From: Leeuwenhoekiella aestuarii
GTDB taxonomy: Bacteria > Bacteroidota > Bacteroidia > Flavobacteriales > Flavobacteriaceae
Length of the DNA stretch: 64,000 nt
Reading direction: 5' to 3'
NCBI RefSeq assembly: GCF_004104055.1
Contig: NZ_QOVJ01000011.1
Span: 16,358 to 80,357 of the forward strand
Positions 18,821-28,477 of the stretch are shown in pieces; positions within the stretch are counted from its first letter, which is position 1, and each line of letters opens with the position of its first letter. A program made the translations under genes and the position numbers. The notes under the pieces are model-generated. The model worked only from the letters and a program-made list of their open reading frames with translations, ran no database searches and had not been told where the DNA came from.

Positions 18821-19738
18821 ATGAAGCCTATTAGAATAAAAAGCATTTCTGAATTTCATCGGTTGCGAAATCTACCTAAGCCGGAACACCCCTTGATTAG
18901 TATTATTGATTATGCTAATTTAAAATTCAGCGATGAAGAAAAGGGACAAAAATTAAGAGCAACTTTTGACTTTTACTCAATTTCTATAAAACGTAATTTA
19001 AGTGGGAAGTTGCAATATGGGCAACAATTGTACGACTTTGACGAAGGTCTAATGGCATTTCTTGCACCCAACCAGGTGTTTGGCATTGAAATTTTCAAAG
19101 AAGAAATAACAAATCAATCGGGTTGGATTCTAATGATACATCCCGATTTTCTTTGGAATACCTCTTTAGCAAAGAACATTAAAAATTACGAATACTTTAA
19201 CTATTCGGTAAATGAAGCTCTTTTTCTTTCGGAAAACGATGAAATAATCATTAACAACATTGTTAAAAATATTGAACAAGAATACCATTCAAATATTGAC
19301 AAGTTTAGCAAACAAATCATCGTTACACATCTTGAAAACTTATTGAGCTATGCCGAGCGTTTTTATAATCGTCAGTTTATCACCCGCGAAAAAGCAAATC
19401 ATCAAATTTTAGAACGCTTAGAAAAATTTTTGACTGACTATTTTGAAAGCAATAATTTAGCAACCACAGGGTTGCCGACAGTTCAATACATTTCAGACCA
19501 GTTAAATATTTCATCAACCTACTTACTTACTTTGCTAAAAACCCTCACTGGTCGAACAACACAGCAACACATACACGATAAGTTGATAGCTAATGCCAAA
19601 GAAAAATTATCAACGACAGACTTATCAGTTAGCGAAATTGCTTACAAACTTGGCTTTGAACATTTGCAGTCGTTCAGCAAGTTTTTTAAAACAAAAACCA
19701 AACTCTCGCCAATGGCATTTAGACAATCATTTAATTGA
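18821..19738 (+). CDS. AraC-family regulator, GLPKPLHP-type paralog
   Basis: A 305-residue AraC-type regulator, third of the four close paralogs. It has LPKPEHPLISIID near residue 18, YGQQLYDFDEG near 67, HPDFLWNTSLAK, RQFITREK, and a C-terminal double HTH (LNISSTYLLTLLKTLTGRT, then LSVSEIAYKLGFE) ending AFRQSFN. Cotranscribed with the SDR at 18023 (15-base gap). Confidence 0.88.
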   Translation: MKPIRIKSISEFHRLRNLPKPEHPLISIIDYANLKFSDEEKGQKLRATFDFYSISIKRNLSGKLQYGQQLYDFDEGLMAFLAPNQVFGIEIFKEEITNQSGWILMIHPDFLWNTSLAKNIKNYEYFNYSVNEALFLSENDEIIINNIVKNIEQEYHSNIDKFSKQIIVTHLENLLSYAERFYNRQFITREKANHQILERLEKFLTDYFESNNLATTGLPTVQYISDQLNISSTYLLTLLKTLTGRTTQQHIHDKLIANAKEKLSTTDLSVSEIAYKLGFEHLQSFSKFFKTKTKLSPMAFRQSFN

Positions 19739-19891
19739 AAAAAAAGAAAATAGCCAGTTCATAAAAAAGATGCATAAACGCAATTACGGCGGATTCGAAT
19801 ACGCCAAATACACTCGGAATTGCTAACGCCTGTACTTAACCGAAAATAATCATAATTTAATCCATAGCCATATTTCTGTACAACACCTAAT

Positions 19892-21255
19892 TTACCTTAA
19901 TAAAACACTATTATTGATTAGGTTATTTAGCTCTTCTCTGTTTAAACATAGACTACGGATATTCTTCTGAGCCTGCTTAATTCGCTTCCATCTATATTTC
20001 TCATTTTCAACTTGGATTCTAAGTGAAGAGTAAATTTCCTTTTTAAAAATCATGTTCCAGATAATTATAGCTAGTTTTCTTGCCGTAGCAGTGATTGCAG
20101 CGACCCTCCCTTTTCTAAACGCTATCCGTTTGAAAAAGGGCAACAGATCATATTCCTTTTGGTTTCCAATAGAGTTTGCTACATGCCATAAGGCTATGGA
20201 TATTGAATTTTTCCCTCGCTTTACCCAACTGCTTAATATTCTACCACCACTGATTTTGTTATTAGGAACTAATCTTAACCAAGAAGCAAAACTTTTAGCT
20301 GTAGGAAATTTGTGAATATCATTGCCTAGATTAGTCATAAAGCACAGTACTGTATTGTGACTAACACCTTTAATAGCAAAAAGATCAGTGCCAAAAAACT
20401 GATAGGCTGTTCTTGCGATATTAAAACTTGGTGCATTTTTAGCTTTCTTTCAATTATAACTCTTGAACAATTTCTCTTTTTCTTTAGATACAACTGCAGT
20501 AGGAGTGTACTGAAGTAAAAGCTTTTCTATAACCTGATCACACTCTTTTAAAGCACTATTAAAATATCGATAAATATCCAGGCAAGACTTGAGTTCAAAT
20601 AATAGTTCTGCTCTCCAATTTCCTTGTAAAGAACTGGCTATTTCCTCTGTTGATTTCTTAGTCCTTATATCGACAATACTAGCTAAATAGTACGGGTCTC
20701 GCTTACCAGCTAGTATTGCTTCAATTATAGTAAGACCTGATTTACCGGTAACATCGCGTAAGGCGACGTCAAGTCTTACATTCATAAGCCTAAGTGATTT
20801 CTGGATTTTAAGTGTATAGCGAGCTATCTGCTCTGTTAAATGTTGACGATGGTTATAATAACATCTTAACTCCTGCATCATATCATTAGGTAAAAAACTT
20901 CCTGAATGAAGACCAAATCAAGCTTTTGAATCCAAATAGCATCAATTACATCGGTTTTTTTTCCTTTAACATTTTTTGTTTGACTACCAAAAGTGAGTAT
21001 AACTTCAAAACAAGACCTCTGAAAATCACTAAAAAGACTCTGCCAATAACTACCAGTACTTTCCATTGCTACTGTGGTAATCCCGTGCAAGTTTAAATAA
21101 GAGATGATGTCATGATGAACTTTTGTGTAAACACCAAAAGAACGAACATTATCTGTATTTTGATCAACAGCAACCACATGCATACGTGAACCTATATCAA
21201 TTCCAGCAGCCTTAGGATTGATCATAGGTAATAACATTTTTTTATCTTTCATCAT
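19892..21255 (-). pseudogene. IS110-family transposase, broken in two places
   Basis: Three consecutive pieces add up to a near full-length IS110-family transposase (about 440 residues). The N-terminal piece (20878-21255) holds the RuvC-like DEDD start, AGIDIGSRMHVVAV, then AMESTGSYW and KTDVIDA. A one-base frameshift near 20920 leads into the middle piece (20450-20881; coiled part ITEQ-like, ending FKSYN). An in-frame TGA at 20450-20452 separates the C-terminal transposase_20 piece (FAIKGVSHNTV, then GGRILSSWVKRG). No terminal repeats were seen, as is usual for this family. Not expected to be active. Confidence 0.85.
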
Positions 21256-22009
21256 TTATTGGGTTTAGAAACTTCAGAGAGATACATTTATATCTATAAA
21301 AGTTTTCTGTTCGGGATTCCTTAAAAGGATCACCAAATTATTCGTCAAATGTCCCAACTAAAAAGTGTAGACTTTATGTATCTGCACTAGATTTTAGGAA
21401 GGACTAAAATAAGTGCCATTTAGTATTCCGGTTTCGTTCTGAAGTTATATCCCAATTTACAAAATGATCAATCTAGTTGTCATCTATATTCGATTTCTCA
21501 GTCGGAAATATTGTAATTTTAGGACGGGTAAAAGTGGCCTTAAGTTTATTTTTGATACAACTTTTATCAATATATGCATCATAATTCTCGAGTCTTGTAA
21601 ATCACATCCCAAAACTCTTTGATATGCTTAAATAACCTCTTGTAACACTTCGTTTAGGTTATATAAAACTATTTCTTTCTGAAGTAGCAATATGTCCACT
21701 TTCTCTTAAGTCATCAAAATTGAATTACTACTAATAGTTTTCCGGCAAATCAGTACCAAACATCGATTATTAGATTGAATCTAAGTTTTGAATACAACAA
21801 TCATAGATTTGATTATGCCTTACTTTTCATTTATCCCAATCTTTGCTTCATAAAAACAAAAGAGCTCTAGAACATAGGTTCAAGATATTATTTGTTAGGC
21901 CTACGCAACATTTTTCTACGGCCACCACGGCACTTGAAAATACGCACTGCTCTTTAATTCAGTCTCTGGCAACACCAATAATGAGACTTTAATTATAAAC
22001 ATTCAAAAT
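21256..22009. other. gene-free interval after IS110 relic
   Basis: About 750 bases hold no open reading frame of credible length. A minus-strand stretch near 21600-21640 (reading RLFKHIKEFWDVIYKTRE) looks like the C-terminus of some transposase, but too little survives to name the family. The last 100 bases should contain the promoter of the hydrolase gene. Confidence 0.4.
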
Positions 22010-22954
22010 ATGTCTGGTTCAAAAAAAGAAAATCTATCTGATTCTCAAATAGATGAAATTCTGGAAAATATGAGTGATGCATTTAAAGAACTGCCCCGCT
22101 CACCAATTCTACACAAACCTACTGAAGTGGGATTATTTTACGAAGATATTACATTCCCATCTATAGATGGAGTTCCGATTGAAGGATGGTTTATACCGGC
22201 TGAGGGTTCAGATAAAATTATTATAATCAATCATCCCATGGGCTTTACCCGCTCTGGTCTTCCTTCACATCTGGAACCTTGGAAATCTATCTGGCAGGCT
22301 AGTGGAAATGATATGGAAGTTAATTTTATACCTGATTTAAAAATACTTCATGAGGCGGGATTCAATATACTAGCGTATGACCTGAGAAACCATGGCCATA
22401 GTGGTACAGGTAATGGAGGACTTATCTCTACCGGAATTTTTGAATCTAGAGATGTTTTGGGTTCCATTCGATATGTACGCGAAAGGCATGAAACCAAATC
22501 CATGAGAATCGCCCTGTTTAGTCGTTGTTTGGGTGCTGATGCTACGTTATACGCAATGAAGCACAATCCTAAGGATTTTGAACACATACGATGTCTTGTG
22601 GCGGTACAACCTTTGAGCGAAGAATATATTCTCACTAAACAATTAGAGCTGGCACATATTCCTAAAAACCGCATTAAAGATCTAGATCATAAGATCATCA
22701 TGAAAACAAGCTTTAGCATTGAAGATAGAAATGCAGGGAAATGGGCCAAAGCTGTATGTATACCCACTTTTATTTATCAGGTAAACGATGACTTGCTTAC
22801 GGATCCTGCAGATGTACAGGGCATGTACGATGACATCCCCCTAAAGGATAAAAAACTTCAATGGATTTATGATACTACTGCCCGTTGGGATGGTTACCTG
22901 GAGTTTCAAAGAAGGCCTGAACCGATGTTAAAATGGTTCGATCAGCACATGTAA
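22010..22954 (+). CDS. alpha/beta hydrolase with a Cys nucleophile site
   Basis: A 314-residue alpha/beta-hydrolase. Strand and oxyanion motifs are visible at IIINHPMGF (70-79) and AYDLRNHGHS (122-131). The nucleophile elbow reads SRCLG at 171-175, so the usual Ser of GxSxG is Cys173, as in dienelactone hydrolases (GYCLGG). The C-terminal region contains YQVNDDLLTDP, a candidate for the acid. No signal peptide, so cytoplasmic. It opens a plus-strand run with a SnoaL-like protein, an SDR, DUF3861 and an AraC regulator, suggesting a small catabolic or detoxification unit. The substrate is unknown. Confidence 0.75.
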   Translation: MSGSKKENLSDSQIDEILENMSDAFKELPRSPILHKPTEVGLFYEDITFPSIDGVPIEGWFIPAEGSDKIIIINHPMGFTRSGLPSHLEPWKSIWQASGNDMEVNFIPDLKILHEAGFNILAYDLRNHGHSGTGNGGLISTGIFESRDVLGSIRYVRERHETKSMRIALFSRCLGADATLYAMKHNPKDFEHIRCLVAVQPLSEEYILTKQLELAHIPKNRIKDLDHKIIMKTSFSIEDRNAGKWAKAVCIPTFIYQVNDDLLTDPADVQGMYDDIPLKDKKLQWIYDTTARWDGYLEFQRRPEPMLKWFDQHM

Positions 22955-23014
22955 TTAATAAATCGCTAAATCTTATACCAACAAAACAAATTCAAATAAG
23001 TAAAATTTAATAGT

Positions 23015-23533
23015 ATGAAAGAAGTAAAGAAAGAAGTATCAAATTTTAAGGATAACAACATTTCCCAACCTCCAAGCATTAATGGCTTCGTAGCAAGTGA
23101 AGAGGAAAAGAAAATCATCCTAGAAAAGCGCGAAAAGTGGAGACAGGATTTTGAGGCCAGAGACGTAGAGGCTATTATGTCTTATTATGTTGATGACATT
23201 TTATCGTATGACTTGATGGCTCCAATACAGTTTGAAGGTGAGAAAATGTGGAGAGATAACTGGATTAACTTTTTTAAATTCTTCCCAGCTGAAATTAAGA
23301 TAACGCTAGAAGATCTAACCGTATTTCAGGAGGGAAATCTAGCAGCACTTCGTGGTCTTACCAGACTTACGGCCACAACCATGGATGGAAATGAAGTTGA
23401 TATGTGGGCTCGGGAATCTAATGTACTGCGTAAAATAGATGGTGAATGGCTAATCGTTCACGATCATATTTCTGTACCTATGGATTTTGAGAACGGTATG
23501 GCTTTAACAGACCTAAAACCCATTGGGGTTTAA
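23015..23533 (+). CDS. SnoaL/NTF2-like protein
   Basis: A 172-residue protein of the NTF2/ketosteroid-isomerase-like fold. The family pattern is visible: an N-terminal helix with RDVEAIMSYYVDD, then LMAPIQFEGEKMW, and a C-terminal strand pair ending GEWLIVHDHISVPMDF. Members bind or isomerise small hydrophobic molecules. Some are sensors with no catalysis, and residues here do not decide between these. About 60 bases after the hydrolase and followed by a strong terminator at 23560-23585. Confidence 0.8.
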   Translation: MKEVKKEVSNFKDNNISQPPSINGFVASEEEKKIILEKREKWRQDFEARDVEAIMSYYVDDILSYDLMAPIQFEGEKMWRDNWINFFKFFPAEIKITLEDLTVFQEGNLAALRGLTRLTATTMDGNEVDMWARESNVLRKIDGEWLIVHDHISVPMDFENGMALTDLKPIGV

Positions 23534-23559
23534 CGAAGTTAAGAAAGGAGTCTTAAAAT

Positions 23560-23585
23560 AACTGCCCCAATATGACGGGGCAGTT
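23560..23585. terminator. bidirectional rho-independent terminator
   Basis: AACTGCCCC (23560-23568) pairs with GGGGCAGTT (23577-23585) around an eight-base loop, followed by TTAAAA. It separates the SnoaL-like gene from the next SDR gene. Confidence 0.75.
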
Positions 23586-23629
23586 TTAAAACATACATGT
23601 TTTATTTTACTAATTAGCACCATATAAAG

Positions 23630-24403
23630 ATGAAGAAAGTATTTATTACGGGAGCAACTGATGGTCTGGGTTTTATGGCTGCCGAAAAACTTATAGAAAA
23701 GGGACACCAAGTAATTTTACATGCCAGGAATAATGCCAAGGGTGAAATTGTTCTTCAAAAACTTCCTAATGCAAAAGCTGTTGTAATCGGGGATCTTTCA
23801 AGTATATCTCAAACCTATGAAATAGCAGAAGCTGTAAACCAGTTGGGAACAATGGATAGTGTAATCCATAATGCAGGGGTTGGTTTTCAGGAACCATACC
23901 AAGAAACAGAAGACGCACTCCCGTACGTATTTGCAATAAATAGTCTTGCACCTTACATTTTGACGTGTTTGATAAATAAACCTAAACGTTTAATCTATAC
24001 CAGTTCAGGTATGCATCAACAGGGAGATGCAGAGCTGAAGGACTTGTTTTGGAAAGTGAAAAAGTGGAATGCTGCGCAAGCTTATTCCGATACCAAACTA
24101 CAGAATATTTTATTAGCATTTGCAATATCTAAACGCTGGCCTGATGTATTTTGCAATGTAGTATCCCCTGGATGGGTTGCCACTAAAATGGGTGGTCCGC
24201 ATGCTCCCGATGATTTGGAAAAAGCTACTGAAACACAAGTTTGGTTATCATCATCCGAGGAAAAAGAGGCTAAAATTTCTGGTAATTTTTTGTACCATAA
24301 ACGCCCAAAAAGCTATCTTTTAGCTGCTAACGATATCCAATTACAGAATCGATTTATGGACTATTGTGAATCATTAACGAATATAAAACTACCTAACGGA
24401 TAA
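23630..24403 (+). CDS. short-chain dehydrogenase/reductase (SDR)
   Basis: A 257-residue SDR with TGATDGLG at 7-14, a shortened HNAG at 80-83 in place of NNAG, and Tyr152/Lys156 (YSDTK) preceded by TSSGMHQQG. This is the pattern of the retinol-dehydrogenase-like/WWOX-type extended branch and not of the other SDRs here. The DUF3861 gene follows after ten bases, so the two are probably cotranscribed. Confidence 0.87.
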   Translation: MKKVFITGATDGLGFMAAEKLIEKGHQVILHARNNAKGEIVLQKLPNAKAVVIGDLSSISQTYEIAEAVNQLGTMDSVIHNAGVGFQEPYQETEDALPYVFAINSLAPYILTCLINKPKRLIYTSSGMHQQGDAELKDLFWKVKKWNAAQAYSDTKLQNILLAFAISKRWPDVFCNVVSPGWVATKMGGPHAPDDLEKATETQVWLSSSEEKEAKISGNFLYHKRPKSYLLAANDIQLQNRFMDYCESLTNIKLPNG

Positions 24404-24413
24404 GCTATTAGTT

Positions 24414-24705
24414 ATGTTAAAACGAAATAACACCTATAGACTTAGTCTCGAGTCACTTTCTCTAAAAGACGAATTAGCCCAGAGTTCTACTATCAAATTA
24501 GCGTTTGAAAATCACGATGATATATTTATTATAATAGAAAGTCTGAAAGAGAAAAATCCTTTTGGGGATAAAAATCAGGCTGTTGAATTTGCTATCGGAA
24601 TTAAGTTATTTACCGAAGTTATGATTAGAAACAGAAAACATCCACTGTTTGAAGATTTTTTTTCCAGAGGTCCAGACCTTTATGAAAAAAATTAAAACTA
24701 TTTAG
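24414..24705 (+). pseudogene. DUF3861 family gene with a C-terminal frameshift
   Basis: The protein begins LKRNNTYRLSLESLSL, a DUF3861 start, and continues with the family core (FENHDDIFIIIESL, then EFAIGIKLFTEVMIRNRKHPLFEDFF). As read, it ends SRGPDLYEKN at 24695, unlike the family. Removing one T from the eight-T run at 24656-24663 restores EDFFPEVQTFMKKIK with a stop at 24703-24705, matching the usual ending. Either a real slippage mutation or a sequencing error in the homopolymer explains this. The function of the family is unknown. Confidence 0.7.
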
Positions 24706-24732
24706 ATTATATATCTATTATCTTAAGTTATT

Positions 24733-25656
24733 ATGTCAAGAGAACTTCATCATATAAATACAATTCATCAATATCATAAAGTTCGTGGTTTGAGTAAACC
24801 GCTACATCCACTCATCAGCATTGTAGATTATAGTCAATTAAAAGTGTTTAAAGAGGATAATTTGAAAAGTTGGACCTACAATTTTTACACCATCGCATTG
24901 AAGCGGAATTTTGAATCTGCGATCAAAATGAACTATGGTCAGCAGGAATATGATTACGATGAAGGCGTTATGTTCTTTATGGCACCAGGACAGCTTTTTA
25001 GTTTCGATGTAAATGAGGAAACTTCACACGAAAAATCCGGTTGGATGATCCTAATCCATCCTGATTTTTTATTGGGCACCACATTGGCTAAAGCAATTAG
25101 AAAATATGATTTTTTTAGTTATGCCACCCATGAGGCCCTTTTTTTATCCGAAAAAGAAGAACAGCTTTTAAATACCATCACCGCTAATTTAGAAACAGAG
25201 TATCAATCTGTTATAGACAAGCACAGTCAGCAAATTATTGTGACACAACTCGAAACACTCTTAGCATATTCAAGTCGTTTTTATGAACGTCAATTTGCAA
25301 CCAGAATACCAATGAGCCACCATATTCTGGAAAGGTTTGAAGAAATTATCAACGCTTATTTTAAGGATGAAAAATATATTGAACAAGGACTTCCATCGGT
25401 AAAGAATATTGCAGATCAATTGTGTTTAACTCCAACCTATTTAAGTTCCTTATTGAGGCACTTAACCGGGCAGACTACACAACAGCATATCCACGATAAA
25501 TTAATTACCATTGCTAAACAAAAGCTCTCTACAACAGATTTGTCTATAAGTCAAATTGCTTATGAATTGGGCTTTGATTATCCGCAATCATTTAGCAATC
25601 TCTTCAAGAAAAAGACCAATCAGTCACCTATTAAATTCAGGCAATTATTCAATTGA
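24733..25656 (+). CDS. AraC-family regulator, GLPKPLHP-type paralog
   Basis: A 307-residue AraC-type regulator, fourth member of the paralog set. It has LSKPLHPLISIVD near residue 20, YGQQEYDYDEG near 72, HPDFLLGTTLAK, and a C-terminal double HTH (LCLTPTYLSSLLRHLTGQT, then LSISQIAYELGFD) ending IKFRQLFN. It closes the plus-strand run beginning at 22010 and is a likely regulator of it. Confidence 0.88.
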   Translation: MSRELHHINTIHQYHKVRGLSKPLHPLISIVDYSQLKVFKEDNLKSWTYNFYTIALKRNFESAIKMNYGQQEYDYDEGVMFFMAPGQLFSFDVNEETSHEKSGWMILIHPDFLLGTTLAKAIRKYDFFSYATHEALFLSEKEEQLLNTITANLETEYQSVIDKHSQQIIVTQLETLLAYSSRFYERQFATRIPMSHHILERFEEIINAYFKDEKYIEQGLPSVKNIADQLCLTPTYLSSLLRHLTGQTTQQHIHDKLITIAKQKLSTTDLSISQIAYELGFDYPQSFSNLFKKKTNQSPIKFRQLFN

Positions 25657-25807
25657 GTTTTGTGTTCTAAGGGGGGAGCAAATTTGGTCGTTAGAAAATA
25701 AATAAGGCAAGAATAGAGAATTTTATAAAAAAGCGAGAGAATATTAAATAGTCTGCATGTCCATCATTTAAGCTTATTTTACGAATTATTTTTTTTTATT
25801 CCGGCAA

Positions 25808-25979
25808 ATAACGGGTTCAGACCACACATTTCATTGGGTGACATGTCACCCAATGAGTACATTGAAATCAATGAAAATAGCCCAGATTCTCTAGTTATTA
25901 CTAGTACCTAAAGATGGGAGGAGGTCAATAGCCCTGATTCTCTAGTTATTACTAGTACCTAAAGATGGGAGGAGGTCAC
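25808..25979 (+). mobile_element. remnant of the right end of the IS3 element, terminus duplicated
   Basis: From ATAACGGGTTCAG at 25808 the sequence follows, almost base for base, the last codons of the transposase and the right end of the intact IS3 element at 58949-60172 (FRPHSSL, then MSPNEYIEINEN). The terminal 51 bases, ending in the inverted repeat ATGGGAGGAGGTCA, occur twice in tandem (near 25877-25927 and 25928-25978). Only the right end is present, so this is a deletion derivative. Confidence 0.85.
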
Positions 25980-25991
25980 CTTAATCAAATA

Positions 25992-26381
25992 CTATTTTAC
26001 TACTGTAACTTCTAATTCTATTTTTAATGTTTCAAAGAGACTTTTAACTTCCAATACAGTACTTGCCTGTTTTATATTATGCTCAGTTACCCAATTTTGG
26101 AAAACATCAAAACAATTAAATAGCTCTTCAGATGAAGTTGTATAAATATTTAATCTCACAATATTTTTACATTCATATCCAGCTTCCTTTATAACTCTTT
26201 CCAAATTCTCTATAGCTTGAATTAATTGGGCTTTCATATCGGAAGTACTTGATTTTCCATCATCATCTATAGCTGTTTGCCCAGAAATATAGAGGGTGCC
26301 CTCTGGCTTTGTAACTTCAACCGCTTGTACATAACTTCTTTCATTTTGCCATTTCCACGGATTAATTATTCGTTTTTCCAT
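25992..26381 (-). CDS. RidA-family (YjgF/YER057c/UK114) protein
   Basis: A protein of 129 residues from the ATG at 26381. A start 12 codons upstream is possible but outside the family. Core motifs are TLYISGQTAIDDDG near residue 28 and VRLNIYTTSSEEL near 80. Typical RidA proteins hydrolyse reactive enamine/imine intermediates from PLP enzymes using a conserved Arg near residue 105. At that place this protein reads IKQASTVLEV, with no Arg, so it probably belongs to a RidA subgroup with another role. Downstream of a Crp-type regulator on the same strand. Confidence 0.8.
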   Translation of the reverse strand: MEKRIINPWKWQNERSYVQAVEVTKPEGTLYISGQTAIDDDGKSSTSDMKAQLIQAIENLERVIKEAGYECKNIVRLNIYTTSSEELFNCFDVFQNWVTEHNIKQASTVLEVKSLFETLKIELEVTVVK

Positions 26382-26545
26382 TTTTTCTTCTTTTATATTT
26401 TGTGCTAATGTTGACACAGTAGTTCATACTATAATTGCCACTATTTTAATTCTCATAATTGCAATTTTGTATTACACTACAAATATTGGAATCATAGCAT
26501 TAGTCGCGTGTGACATACATCACTAATTGTAAAGAAGTTTAAATA

Positions 26546-27112
26546 TTAAGAGGAAAGTCGACTAAGTGTCTCGCGCGAAACACCTAAATAAGAAGCCAAA
26601 AGAGTTTTGGGAACTCGTTGAAATAATAAAGGGTACTGTTTCAATAGTTGCTCATATTTTTCTTTAGCGTTTGATGTTAAAAAAGATAAAATTCTATTTT
26701 GTGAAGCAATATGACCTGAGTTAGATTTTTCCAGAAAGAAACAATTCATTTTGGGTAATTCAGCTGATAGTTTTTGATAATTTTTAAAACTTAAGGAAAA
26801 TACTATAGTGTCTTCAATGCACTGCAAAGACATTTTAGCTTTAGTTTGTGAAAAATAAGCTGAAAAGTCACTTTCCCACCAGTCTTCCATTGCAAATGAC
26901 ACAATATGTTGTTTTCCGTTTTTGTCATCGTAAACTAATTTCAGAAGTCCGCTAACAACTAAATAACAGTTCTTTACCTGTTCTCCTTCTTGAATAAGAA
27001 AATCATTTTTTTTATAGTTTTCGAATGAGAAATGTGATAGAATATGTAAGAACTCATCATCAGTAAGAGCTATTAAATTTTCAATATGTTCTTTTAATTT
27101 TTCTTTCATCAA
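26546..27112 (-). CDS. Crp/Fnr-family transcriptional regulator
   Basis: A 188-residue regulator: cyclic-nucleotide-binding-like domain at residues 15-120 (NDFLIQEGEQVKNCYLVVSG) and a C-terminal helix-turn-helix (LLASYLGVSRETLSRLSS) that stops directly after the recognition helix, as in many flavobacterial relatives. No Fnr iron-sulfur cysteines. RidA follows 164 bases downstream, same strand. Its 5' end abuts the repeat R1 at 27151, so the pair may be a captured module. Confidence 0.87.
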   Translation of the reverse strand: MMKEKLKEHIENLIALTDDEFLHILSHFSFENYKKNDFLIQEGEQVKNCYLVVSGLLKLVYDDKNGKQHIVSFAMEDWWESDFSAYFSQTKAKMSLQCIEDTIVFSLSFKNYQKLSAELPKMNCFFLEKSNSGHIASQNRILSFLTSNAKEKYEQLLKQYPLLFQRVPKTLLASYLGVSRETLSRLSS

Positions 27113-27150
27113 ACAAGAATTCTAATTTGGATGCCACGAGTGACAATGAC

Positions 27151-27212
27151 GCACAATTTGTTATATCAATACATAGTGGATACCTATTCCCTCAAAATTT
27201 ACGGGATATAAT
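27151..27212. repeat. R1 repeat, copy a (candidate recombination site)
   Basis: The plus strand reads GCACAATTTGTTATATCAA, then CCTATTCCCTCAAAATTTAC, then GGGATATAATCAC. This is the most diverged of six R1 copies in the window. It lies just upstream of the minus-strand Crp gene. No matching core was found at the left side of that gene, so the module boundary is not proved here. Confidence 0.6.
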
Positions 27213-27335
27213 CACGTTTGAGTTGTGTTTATAAATCTAAGCATTTGTTTAAGAATTACTTTACGAAAATAAATAACCACACCAAAAAGGATATGAATAT
27301 TTTAGCATTATGGCATATAAATTTCTAAGAGTTAT

Positions 27336-27511
27336 GTTTCTTAAAAAGGTAGCCTTGCATCCAAAACTACTGGATCAGAACCTCAGCCTTATACCTTCAA
27401 TAATATTAGAATACCGTTACACCTCTTTTGCTACGTGCTGTCCTCGGGTGAACTACAGGTAAACCTTGGGTGGATGGAGCTCAGGGAATGTTTAAAATGA
27501 ACTACCTAGAA
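27336..27511. repeat. R3 repeat, copy 1 (no gene seen)
   Basis: A stretch of about 175 bases (GGTAGCCTTGCAT, CAGAACCTCAGCCTTATACC, GTTTAAAATG) recurs at 58346-58543 with scattered differences. It contains two to three degenerate units of the 11-base GGGTGAACNNN repeat that is fully developed in the other copy. No reading frame. Its nature is unknown; it may be the remains of a mobile element. Confidence 0.6.
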
Positions 27512-27697
27512 TAAATATAAGTGGATTATGACTTTTATGGCAAGAAAATAGCTTTTTGGGTGGCTGTGTTTTGTTTGAACCAGAACATTTATTTTCTTTT
27601 TGGACAATTATTTAAAAATCAAGGGGAAAACAAATTGTTAGGCTAATTATAATTCAGATGATCGTAAGCGTTTTAAAGTCTTCTAGAAAAGAATTTG

Positions 27698-28228
27698 TCA
27701 TAACTTTTGTTCAAGTTTTTTTAGAATTTTCAATTGTAACTCTTGAGTTTCAAATAAGGTTTGAACTTGTTCTTGAATGAGAAGATCAATTTTCTGATTC
27801 AGTGCTTTTATTTCCAGTTCAGCTTTTAAATTGACTAAGTAATCATTTTCAGCTCTTTTTCTGTCTTTTTCCTCTTGTCGATTTTGACTCATCATTATAA
27901 CCGGAGCTTGTAATGCTGCAATACAGGAAAGAATGAGGTTCATCAGTATAAATGGGTATGGATCAAAATTGTCCTTTACGGGGGTTAATGTATTGAACAG
28001 CACCCATACTACTAGAATTGTAAAAAAGGAAATGATAAAAGCCCAACTACCTCCAAATTTGGCAACCTTATCAGATATGGTTTGTCCTCTAGTAAGTATT
28101 TCTTTAGGGGGATTTAAAAGATTGTTCGTAATTAAAGTTTCTTCCTCAATTGCTTTCTTAACAATTTCTTGCAGTTTTTTTACCTGCTCAGATTTGGCAG
28201 TTAAAAGTTTATTTATGTCTTTGTCCAT
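27698..28228 (-). CDS. DUF1003 membrane protein
   Basis: A 176-residue protein. The DUF1003 core is clear: VAKFGGSWAFIISFFTILVVW (first membrane helix), FDPYPFILMNLILSCIAALQAP (second helix), then SQNRQEEKDRKRAENDY. The C-terminus is a long charged coiled coil (residues 125-176). The family is of unknown function and lies in the inner membrane. It is followed upstream by repeat R1 copy b (28261), so it may be a captured module. Confidence 0.87.
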   Translation of the reverse strand: MDKDINKLLTAKSEQVKKLQEIVKKAIEEETLITNNLLNPPKEILTRGQTISDKVAKFGGSWAFIISFFTILVVWVLFNTLTPVKDNFDPYPFILMNLILSCIAALQAPVIMMSQNRQEEKDRKRAENDYLVNLKAELEIKALNQKIDLLIQEQVQTLFETQELQLKILKKLEQKL

Positions 28229-28260
28229 TTTCTATCATTAATCCATTTTATTTAAATGCA

Positions 28261-28333
28261 CCACAACTCGATATATCAACACTAAATATATATCTATTCC
28301 CTCAAAATTTACAGGATATCAACACTTTTTGTC
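28261..28333. repeat. R1 repeat, copy b
   Basis: The plus strand reads CCACAACTCGATATATCAAC, then CCCTCAAAATTTACAGGATA, then TCAACACTTTTTG. The left end, immediately upstream of the DUF1003 gene, reads as the core GTTGTGG on the minus strand. An HNH remnant follows at 28478, the same order as in copies d and e. Confidence 0.75.
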
Positions 28334-28477
28334 GCTCATACACATTGAGCTCTAATAAGAACTTGGTTCTTTAAAATACCATAGAATCAAAACTGACACG
28401 CCTTACTTTAGTACCTGAACCATTCCCCTACTTCTATATTACATCCATTCACCTTTTTATCAAATACGGCTTTACCT

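Noticed and set aside
18505..18846. A 113-residue minus-strand frame
   Set aside because: It is the reverse of the SDR gene at 18023-18805, which has all SDR motifs.
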